Positions 57,987 through 64,000 of a stretch of 64,000 nucleotides of DNA are shown here, in pieces (positions within the stretch are counted from its first letter, which is position 1; each line of letters opens with the position of its first letter). This DNA comes from an uncultured Faecalibacterium sp. Lineage in GTDB: Bacteria; Bacillota; Clostridia; Oscillospirales; Ruminococcaceae. The stretch covers positions 1 through 64,000 of the forward strand of contig UQDV01000010.1 of the NCBI GenBank assembly GCA_900539945.1. The letters run 5' to 3'. The translations under genes were made by a program, and so were the position numbers. The notes below the pieces were generated by a model. The model saw only the letters and a program-made list of their open reading frames with translations. It ran no database searches and was not told the origin of the DNA.

Positions 57987-59384
57987 GTGGAAACAAAGCA
58001 ACCCCAGACCCCTCCCGCCGAAGCGCGGGAAAACATCATGGGCACCATGGAGATCAACCCCCTGCTGATAAAGCTCAGTGTGCCCATGATGATCTCCATG
58101 CTGGTGCAGGCGCTGTACAACGTGGTGGACTCGGTGTTCGTGTCCCATGTCAGCGAGAACGCCCTCACCGCCGTATCGCTGGCGTTCTCGCTGCAGAACG
58201 TGATGATCGCGGTGGGCGTGGGCACCGGTGTGGGTGTGAACGCTATGCTGAGCAAGAGCCTTGGCGAAAAGAACCAGCGCCGGGCCAATGCCACCGCCGA
58301 AAACGGCATCTTCCTGTCGCTGTGCAGCTTCGTGGTGTTCCTGGTCATCGGTCTGACCTGCATGAAGCCCTACTTCTACGCGCAGACCGGGGACGAGGCC
58401 ATCGCCCGGCAGGGCATCCAGTACCTGTCGGTGTGCTGCATCTTCAGCCTGGGCCTGTTCACCCAGACCATGGGCGAAAAGCTGCTGGCCGCCACCGGCC
58501 GCACCTACCTGAGCATGATCAGCCAGCTGACGGGTGCCGTGGTGAACATCATCCTGGACCCCATCTTCATCTTCGGCTATTGCGGCGAGGCCCTCAGCGG
58601 CACCACCGGTGCCGCCGTGGCCACCGTCATCGGCCAGTTCTGCGGAGCGGGCATGACCTTGTTCTTCAACCTGAACAAGAACCCGGACATCCAGATCGGA
58701 TTCAAGGGCTTCCGGCCCAGTGCAAAGGCCATTGGCCGCATCTACGCGGTGGGCCTGCCCAGCATCGCCATGCAGTGCGTGGGCAGCGTGATGACCTTTG
58801 GCATGAACCTGATCCTGATGACCTTCTCGGCCACGGCGGTGGCGGTGTTCGGCGTGTACTTCAAGCTGCAGAGCTTCGTGTTCATGCCGGTGTTCGGCCT
58901 GAACAACGGCATGGTGCCCATCATCAGCTACAACTACGGTGCCCGCCGCCCCGACCGCGTCAAAAAGACCATCAAGCTGGCCGTGTGCTACGCCGAGGGC
59001 ATCATGCTGATCGGTTTCTGCATCTTCCAGTTCTTCCCGGACAAGGTGCTGGGCATCTTTGCGGCCAGGGATGCCATGCTGGCCATCGGCATCCCGGCGC
59101 TGCGCATCATCTGCCCGCACTTTTTGCTGGCAGGCATCGGCATCGTGATGGGGTCGGTGTTCCAGGCACTGGGCAACGGCGTGTTCAGCCTGATCGTCTC
59201 CATGTGCCGCCAGCTGGTGGTGCTGCTGCCTGCCGCCTGGCTCCTGGCCCGGACCGGCAGCGTGAACAACGTGTGGTGGGCCTTCCTGATCGCGGAAGTG
59301 GTCAGCCTGCTGCTGAGCCTTGCATTTTTTGCCCGCATCAACAAGACCGTCATTGCACCTCTGTACGGCCCCGAAGAACCGTGA
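57987..59384 (+). CDS. MATE family efflux transporter (second copy)
   Basis: A 465-residue MATE exporter with about 12 helices. Features: PLLIKLSVPMMISMLVQALYNVVDSVFVSHVSENALTAVSLAFSLQNVMIAVGVGTGVGVNAMLSK (first helices), LLAATGRTYLSMISQLTGAVVNIILDPIFIFG and PVFGLNNGMVPIISYNYGARRPDRVKK. The GTG at 57987 is chosen because AAAAGGAG precedes it; in-frame codons further upstream fall in the structured leader. It differs clearly from the 1066-2424 MATE protein. The unusual leader suggests ligand- or condition-dependent control. Confidence 0.92.
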   Translation: METKQPQTPPAEARENIMGTMEINPLLIKLSVPMMISMLVQALYNVVDSVFVSHVSENALTAVSLAFSLQNVMIAVGVGTGVGVNAMLSKSLGEKNQRRANATAENGIFLSLCSFVVFLVIGLTCMKPYFYAQTGDEAIARQGIQYLSVCCIFSLGLFTQTMGEKLLAATGRTYLSMISQLTGAVVNIILDPIFIFGYCGEALSGTTGAAVATVIGQFCGAGMTLFFNLNKNPDIQIGFKGFRPSAKAIGRIYAVGLPSIAMQCVGSVMTFGMNLILMTFSATAVAVFGVYFKLQSFVFMPVFGLNNGMVPIISYNYGARRPDRVKKTIKLAVCYAEGIMLIGFCIFQFFPDKVLGIFAARDAMLAIGIPALRIICPHFLLAGIGIVMGSVFQALGNGVFSLIVSMCRQLVVLLPAAWLLARTGSVNNVWWAFLIAEVVSLLLSLAFFARINKTVIAPLYGPEEP

Positions 59385-59424
59385 CCCCGGTGCAAAGCCT
59401 GTAACCGAAAGGAACGTGATCTCT

Positions 59425-60129
59425 ATGGTAAAAAAGCTGAAATGGAACCTGGTGCTCATGAGCGTGCTGTACCTGGGGCTGGGCATCTTTCTGGTGCTGA
59501 AGCCCGGCACGGCCCTCAACATCGTATGCTATGCACTGGGCGGCGTGGTGCTGGCCTGCGCGGCCGTGCAGCTCATCCGCTACTTTGTGGTGGAGCGCGG
59601 GGTGTTCCAGAGCCAGCTCACCCTGATCTCCGGCCTGGTATGCCTGGCCCTGGGAGCTTTTTTGCTGCTGCGCAGCGATATCGTGGTAAGCATTTTGCCC
59701 ATCGTGTTCGGCCTGTTCGTCATCTTTGACGCCATTGCCCGGGTACAGAACGCCTTAGACCTGCGCCGCTGCGGCTACGACAGCTGGAAGGGCTTCCTGC
59801 TGCTGCCGGTGCTCAGCGTGGTGCTGGGCGTGGTGCTGATCGTGAACCCCTTCGGTGCCATGGAGACGCTGGTCATGGCCATCGGCGTCATCCTGATCGT
59901 AGAGGGGGCCATCAACCTGCTCAGTGCCCTGTATACGGTGCTGGCCCTGCGCCGCTTTGCCAAGCTCCACCCGGAGACCCAGTCCATGCTGGAGGATCTG
60001 ACCGGGGAGGACCTGAACGGCGACGGCGTGGTGGCCCCCGACGTGACCCGCACCGATGCAGAGGCCACCGCCGTGGAGCTGGACCATGTGGACGAGAGTG
60101 CCACGGTGGACCAGGAGGACCGGGAGTAA
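59425..60129 (+). CDS. DUF308/HdeD-like membrane protein
   Basis: A 234-residue protein with six transmembrane helices in two related triplets (LVLMSVLYLGLGIFLVLKPGTALNIV and LLLPVLSVVLGVVLIVNPFGAMETLVM show the repeated G-x-LxxxP pattern). This matches DUF308/HdeD. The C-terminal tail (about residues 185-234) is hydrophilic and acidic. HdeD-like proteins are linked to acid or membrane stress, but the role here is unknown. The ATG at 59425 is 41 bp after the MATE stop; GAAAGGA lies upstream. Confidence 0.82.
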   Translation: MVKKLKWNLVLMSVLYLGLGIFLVLKPGTALNIVCYALGGVVLACAAVQLIRYFVVERGVFQSQLTLISGLVCLALGAFLLLRSDIVVSILPIVFGLFVIFDAIARVQNALDLRRCGYDSWKGFLLLPVLSVVLGVVLIVNPFGAMETLVMAIGVILIVEGAINLLSALYTVLALRRFAKLHPETQSMLEDLTGEDLNGDGVVAPDVTRTDAEATAVELDHVDESATVDQEDRE

Positions 60130-60139
60130 GGGCGGCGGC

Positions 60140-60334
60140 CTCGCCCTCTCCGTCACGGCTTACGCCGTGCCACCTCTCCCAAGGGGAGAGGCCTTGGCAA
60201 AGAGATGAAGTTTGCGTGGACTGCCAAGGGCTCCCACTTTGAGGAAAGACTTCCCCCGCGCCGGGGGAAGATGGCGCATAAGCGACAAAAGGGGGAATCT
60301 GGCAACGCCGTCAGGCGTTGACTGAGAGGGTGAG
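60140..60334. mobile_element. MITE-like palindromic repeat (copy 4, longest)
   Basis: A 195-bp element with imperfect ends CTCGCCCTCTCCGTC / GACTGAGAGGGTGAG. It has internal CTCTCCCAAGGGGAGAGGCCTTGGC (as in the 29023 copy), a CTTCCCCCGCGCCGGGGGAAG hairpin and a final GCAACGCCGTCAGGCGTTGAC hairpin. It fills most of the 259-bp gap between the DUF308 and COG2509 genes. Confidence 0.78.
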
Positions 60335-60388
60335 CACGCTGAACGGAAGCCATCATAAGCAAATATACAACAAGAAAAGGAACACATT

Positions 60389-61795
60389 ATGGAAAAGTAC
60401 GACCTGATCATTGTGGGCGCAGGCCCTGCCGGCATCTTTACCGCTGTGGAGCTGCTGCGCCACGGCAGCAAAAAGAAGATGCTGCTGGTGGAAAAAGGCA
60501 AGCCCGTGGAAAAGCGCCACTGCCCCAAGGCAGAGGTAGGCCACTGCGTCAACTGCCGCCCCACCTGCGCCATCACCACCGGCTTTTCCGGTGCGGGCGC
60601 CTTCTCGGACGGCAAGCTGAGCCTTTCCTATGAGGTGGGCGGCGACCTGCCCACCCTCATCGGGGAGGAGTTTGCCCAGGAGCTGATCGACTACACCGAT
60701 AAGATCTATCTGGAGTTCGGCGCAGATCCCCATGTGGAGGGCATCTACACCGGCGAGGATATCAAGGAGATCCGCAAAAACGCCATCCATGCCGGCCTGA
60801 AGCTGGTGGACTGCCCCATCCGTCATCTGGGCACCGAGAAGGCACAGGAGCTGTATCTGGCCATCCAGAATTATCTGGCCGACAACGGTGTGGAAATGCG
60901 CTTCAACACCGAGTGTGAGAACATCATTCTGGAAGAGGACGGCTGCAAGGGTGTGCTGCTGAAGGATGGCGATGACCTGCTGCCCGTGTATGCGGACGAG
61001 GTGGTCATCGGCACCGGTCGGCGCGGCGCAGACTGGCTGGAAAAGCTCTGCGCCGAGCACCACATTGCCCATAAGCCCGGCACCGTGGACATCGGTGTGC
61101 GCGTGGAGTGCCGCAACGAGGTCATGGAAAAGGTGAACCAGGTGCTGTATGAGTCCAAGCTCATCGGCTATCCCAAGCCCTGGAAGAACAAGGTGCGCAC
61201 CTTCTGCCAGAACCCCGGCGGCTTTGTGGCACAGGAAAACTACGACAATGACCTGGCGGTGGTCAACGGCCATAGCTTCAAGGAAAAGAAGAGCCCGAAC
61301 ACCAACCTTGCCATTCTGGTGTCTCACAACTTCACCGAACCCTTCAACCAGCCCATCGCCTATGCTCAGAAGGTGGGCGAGCTGACCAACATGCTGGGTG
61401 CAGGCCACATCATGGTGCAGCGCTACGGCGACATTCTGGACGGCAAGCGCACCTGGCAGAAGGAGCTGGCCCAGTCCAACGTCAAGCCCACCCTGAAGGA
61501 TGCTGTGGCCGGTGATATCACCGCTGCCATGCCCTACCGTGCCATGACCAACATCATCGAGTTCATCAAGATGCTGGATATGGTGGTGCCCGGCTTTGCC
61601 GCCAACGAGACGTTGCTGTACAGCCCGGAACTGAAGTTCTACTCCAACAAGGTCAAGATGGACGAGAACCTCGACACCAACATCAAGGGCCTGCACTGCC
61701 TGGGCGACTCCTCCGGCTGGACCCGCGGCCTGATGATGGCGTCCGTCATGGGCGTGCTCATGGGCCGGAAGCTGGCTGAAAAAGAAGGCTGCTGA
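60389..61795 (+). CDS. FAD-dependent dehydrogenase (COG2509-type)
   Basis: A 468-residue flavoprotein. It has an N-terminal Rossmann motif DLIIVGAGPAGIFTAVELL (residues 5-23) and a cysteine-rich segment characteristic of this group (HCPKAEVGHCVNCRPTCAITTGFSGAGAFSDGKLSL, about 48-80). VVIGTGRRGADWL and the C-terminal GLHCLGDSSGWTRGLMMASVMG form the second FAD-contact region. The family is widespread in anaerobic Firmicutes and of unproven substrate; the clustered cysteines may serve redox chemistry. It stands alone, between a palindromic repeat and a terminator. Confidence 0.88.
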   Translation: MEKYDLIIVGAGPAGIFTAVELLRHGSKKKMLLVEKGKPVEKRHCPKAEVGHCVNCRPTCAITTGFSGAGAFSDGKLSLSYEVGGDLPTLIGEEFAQELIDYTDKIYLEFGADPHVEGIYTGEDIKEIRKNAIHAGLKLVDCPIRHLGTEKAQELYLAIQNYLADNGVEMRFNTECENIILEEDGCKGVLLKDGDDLLPVYADEVVIGTGRRGADWLEKLCAEHHIAHKPGTVDIGVRVECRNEVMEKVNQVLYESKLIGYPKPWKNKVRTFCQNPGGFVAQENYDNDLAVVNGHSFKEKKSPNTNLAILVSHNFTEPFNQPIAYAQKVGELTNMLGAGHIMVQRYGDILDGKRTWQKELAQSNVKPTLKDAVAGDITAAMPYRAMTNIIEFIKMLDMVVPGFAANETLLYSPELKFYSNKVKMDENLDTNIKGLHCLGDSSGWTRGLMMASVMGVLMGRKLAEKEGC

Positions 61796-61817
61796 GCGGT
61801 ATTCCGGAACATATAAC

Positions 61818-61860
61818 AGAAAGCTCCCCGCCGGGAACCCGGCGGGGAACTTTCTTGTTC
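61818..61860. terminator. Bidirectional terminator
   Basis: Stem GAAAGCTCCCCGCCGGG / CCCGGCGGGGAACTTTC with a 2-nt loop and T-rich flank, between convergent genes. Confidence 0.88.
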
Positions 61861-61906
61861 CTTCGGAACAGGAGGAATATGGTGAATGAAGTGGGGGATT
61901 TTGAGC

Positions 61907-62995
61907 TTACAGTGCTTTCAGTTCGGCGGCGATGGTCAGGCACAGCTCTTCGGACTGGACGATGGTGCCCAGCATATCCAAAAAGCCGTGGTCACAGCCG
62001 CAGTACCGGATGGAGCGTACCGGTACACCAAGGCTTGCCAGCCGCTTGGCGGCGTAGTCGCTGCCGACACGCAGGTAGTCGTACTCAGCGGCCACGATGA
62101 CCGTTTCCGGGAACTTCTTCAGCTGCTCATCGGTGGCAAAGACGGCCGACACCAGCGGGTCGTGTGAAGTGGTATGGCCCTGCAGATACAGGCTGTTGCT
62201 GCTGTCAGGATCCTTATCCACGCTGCTCTTGATGCGGTCGATGCGGCTGTAGGCCAGTTTCTTGTCCTCGTCAGCCACCTCGTAAGCATCGTAACTCCAG
62301 GTGTAGGCGGTCTGCTCATGGTAATCGGAACCGTCCCACGAAGGATAGATGCCCATGATCTTGCGGATGATGCCCTTTTCGTCCTGCAGCACGCAGGCGT
62401 TAGTCAGGCTGCCGCCGGCGCTGTCACCGGCGACCATCAGCTTGGCAGGGTCGGCACCCAGTTCAGCGGCGTGTGCGTGCACCCACTGTACGGCGCCCCA
62501 TGCATCTTCCACCGGAGCGGGGAAGGGGTTCTCGGGGGCCAGACGGTACTCCGGGAACACCACCACGGCACCGGACTGCTCGGCAATGTACTGCATCTGC
62601 TTGCCGAACAGGTGAATGTCACCGGCCGTGAATCCACCGCCGTGCAGGTACACCAGCACCGGTGCGTTGGGCTGGATGTTGGCAGCACGGTAGATGTAGA
62701 TATCAATCTTGTGCCCGCCGATGGGGATCAGCTGTTCGGTGCAGTCCACAGGCGTTTCGATCAGGTCATAGGTCACCTTGTCCGGGCGGTAGCGCTCGCT
62801 GGAAAGGGTCCAGCCTGCCTTGGCGCGGTTGGCAAACATGGTGCGCTTTTTGATGATGATCTCCCGCAGGCGGGGATCCAGATGGGCAGGCTCCGCATCC
62901 GGCACCGGTTTGAACAGTACGGGGATCCCGTCCACCTCTTTGGTGAACTGGTTCTCATGGATCTTGGCGACAAGGGCCTTATCGTATAAACGCAT
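61907..62995 (-). CDS. Alpha/beta hydrolase (HSL-type esterase)
   Basis: A 362-residue hydrolase of the hormone-sensitive-lipase group. It has the oxyanion motif YLHGGGFTAGD (about residues 116-126), the nucleophile elbow GDSAGGSLTNA (about 195-205), a probable Asp in VIVAAEYDYLRVGSDYAAKRL and His in CGCDHGFLDM. The triad Ser/Asp/His is complete. It probably deacylates small esters; a role on acetylated sugars is suggested only by the PTS gene 38 bp upstream in the same orientation. The RBS is AGAAAGGA. Confidence 0.92.
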   Translation of the reverse strand: MRLYDKALVAKIHENQFTKEVDGIPVLFKPVPDAEPAHLDPRLREIIIKKRTMFANRAKAGWTLSSERYRPDKVTYDLIETPVDCTEQLIPIGGHKIDIYIYRAANIQPNAPVLVYLHGGGFTAGDIHLFGKQMQYIAEQSGAVVVFPEYRLAPENPFPAPVEDAWGAVQWVHAHAAELGADPAKLMVAGDSAGGSLTNACVLQDEKGIIRKIMGIYPSWDGSDYHEQTAYTWSYDAYEVADEDKKLAYSRIDRIKSSVDKDPDSSNSLYLQGHTTSHDPLVSAVFATDEQLKKFPETVIVAAEYDYLRVGSDYAAKRLASLGVPVRSIRYCGCDHGFLDMLGTIVQSEELCLTIAAELKAL

Positions 62996-63033
62996 GAAGC
63001 ATCGTCCTTTCTGAAAAGCGGGAAGCAGTAAAC

Positions 63034-64000
63034 TTATTCCGCGGCATCCTGTGCGGCAACGGCAGTTTCCTCGTAGCAGGAATCATCGAAGCCGATCAGG
63101 TTGACGGTGATGAAGCTCATGATGAGCATAAAGCCGACCAGCAGCAGAGCATTGCGGAAGTTTGCATAGTCCAGGTTGGGTCCGAGGTACAGCAGGATGT
63201 TGGTCAGGGAGTAGCCGCCGAAGGCGTAGCACTTCAGGTGCAGCAGACCGGCCAGCACAGCGGTGGACAGAGCGGTGATCAGGTATGCGTAGTAGGGGCG
63301 AACCATCTTGTAGCAGATGCCGTAGGTGGTAGGCTCGGAGATACCGCCCAGCAGAGCGGACAGGCAGCAGGAGAATGCGGTCTGGCGCAGCAGGGACTTC
63401 TTGGTGCGCAGCATCACAGCCAGAGAGATGAAGCCCGGGGTGATGGTGCAGCAGAAGAACCAGATGTTGATCAGGTCATCGTAACCAACAGCGGCGAGGC
63501 TGGCGGTCGCAATGGGGATCAGGGCCAGATGGAAGCCCGGAGCGATCAGGCCGATGGTGGTGCTCAGCAGCACGATGACCGGCACGCCAGCCCACGGAGC
63601 CACGGAGCGGACAGCCTCAACAAAGGCGTAGATGTAGTTGGTCAGCAGGCCGCCCAGAGGGCCGGTGACGGTCAGGGTGATGACCGACATGAGCAGCAGC
63701 AGAGTAAAGGGCTTGACGAAGTGCCGTGCAGCTTCCGGGATGACCTTCTTGAGCCATTTATCCAGCAGGGACATGACGAACACGGAGAGGATGATTTGGA
63801 TCACGGCGCCATTATAAGTGGTATGCAGGACCGGCAGGCCGAAGTAGTGGGTGAAGGAGCCGTCCGCACCAGCCACCCAGTCCGGGTACAGTAGGAAGCA
63901 GGCCAGAACCATGGCCAGAACCGGCTCGGTGCCGAACTTCTTGGCAGAGGTGTAAGCCACTAGGACCGGCATGAAGTAGAACACGGTCTGCGACAGATTA
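63034..64000 (-). CDS. PTS transporter EIIC, beta-glucoside type (partial)
   Basis: The frame runs off the right edge; 322 C-terminal residues are present. It is a multi-helix EIIC with TVFYFMPVLVAYTSAKKFGTEPVLAMVLACFLLYP (substrate-site region), APWAGVPVIVLLSTTIGLIAPGFHLALIP and LLGGISEPTTYGICYK, the GGISEPxxYG motif of glucose/beta-glucoside permeases. No EIIA domain follows the EIIC part; the C-terminus ends in an acidic Ala-rich tail. EIIB would lie upstream, outside the window. It is probably co-transcribed with the esterase. Confidence 0.88.
   Translation of the reverse strand, partial: NLSQTVFYFMPVLVAYTSAKKFGTEPVLAMVLACFLLYPDWVAGADGSFTHYFGLPVLHTTYNGAVIQIILSVFVMSLLDKWLKKVIPEAARHFVKPFTLLLLMSVITLTVTGPLGGLLTNYIYAFVEAVRSVAPWAGVPVIVLLSTTIGLIAPGFHLALIPIATASLAAVGYDDLINIWFFCCTITPGFISLAVMLRTKKSLLRQTAFSCCLSALLGGISEPTTYGICYKMVRPYYAYLITALSTAVLAGLLHLKCYAFGGYSLTNILLYLGPNLDYANFRNALLLVGFMLIMSFITVNLIGFDDSCYEETAVAAQDAAE

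Noticed and set aside
1..64000. CRISPR arrays, tRNA or rRNA genes, IS transposases, phage genes
   Set aside because: No regular spaced repeats, no cloverleaf with CCA end, no rRNA-like blocks and no integrase, transposase or phage proteins seen on either strand.

Overview
The window is GC-rich (about 60 % or more by eye) and densely packed. It has Gram-positive-style AGGAGG ribosome binding sites, strong TTGACA/TATAAT promoters, hrcA with a CIRCE element, a T-box leader, a glycine riboswitch and several endospore genes. Gene content and protein style suggest a gut Clostridia genome of the Oscillospiraceae (Faecalibacterium / Gemmiger / Subdoligranulum lineage). That placement is an inference from family resemblance, not from a marker gene. 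I saw no rRNA, tRNA, CRISPR array, IS transposase or prophage.

Layout. 0-9 kb: an rRNA methyltransferase, a MATE exporter, an LCP-like protein, a MocR-type regulator divergent from an ECF vitamin-transporter S component, a glycine riboswitch controlling an amino-acid:cation symporter, and a BaiN-like flavoprotein. 9-15 kb: spoVT, then the heat-shock cluster hrcA-grpE-dnaK-dnaJ behind a CIRCE operator. 15-20.5 kb (minus strand): two paralogous double-glycine-leader peptides, an MBOAT/DHHW O-acylation cassette with a DUF4358 lipoprotein, and a VanY-like carboxypeptidase. 20.5-27.2 kb: spoVAC-spoVAD-spoVAE, a TetR/MFS efflux pair with two matching palindromic operators, rpsT, gpr and spoIIP. 27.2-33.7 kb: T-box-controlled asnS, mutY, a catalytically degenerate M23 protein, small membrane proteins and an ECF sigma/anti-sigma pair. 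33.8-43.4 kb: an aldo/keto reductase, prfC, a GNAT-MnmM fusion, an HtrA protease, a pullulanase and a tandem AAA+ protein. 43.4-52.8 kb (minus strand): one aromatic amino-acid operon, pheA-aroB-aroC-aroEK-aroQ-aroF-aroA-tyrA, plus a WYL regulator. 52.9-64 kb: a plsC operon, a YesL-like protein, a C39-like pseudoprotease, a cytidylate-kinase-like protein, a second MATE exporter behind a structured leader, a DUF308 protein, a COG2509 flavoprotein, an esterase and a PTS EIIC gene that runs off the end.

How the parts work together. The aromatic operon covers every step from DAHP synthesis through chorismate to prephenate, then on to phenylpyruvate and hydroxyphenylpyruvate. Its AroQ, however, lacks several canonical catalytic residues. 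The sporulation genes (spoVT, spoVAC/D/E, gpr, spoIIP) are scattered among housekeeping genes. A family of short palindromic repeats with CCCTCTCAGTC-type ends recurs in four intergenic gaps, one of them inside the aromatic operon.

The observations most worth following up are: the double-glycine peptide pair; the MocR protein with Arg in place of the PLP-binding Lys; the divergent AroQ; the GNAT-MnmM fusion; an unexplained structured leader upstream of the second MATE gene; and three enzyme-like proteins whose catalytic residues appear to be lost (M23-like, C39-like and the first AAA+ domain).
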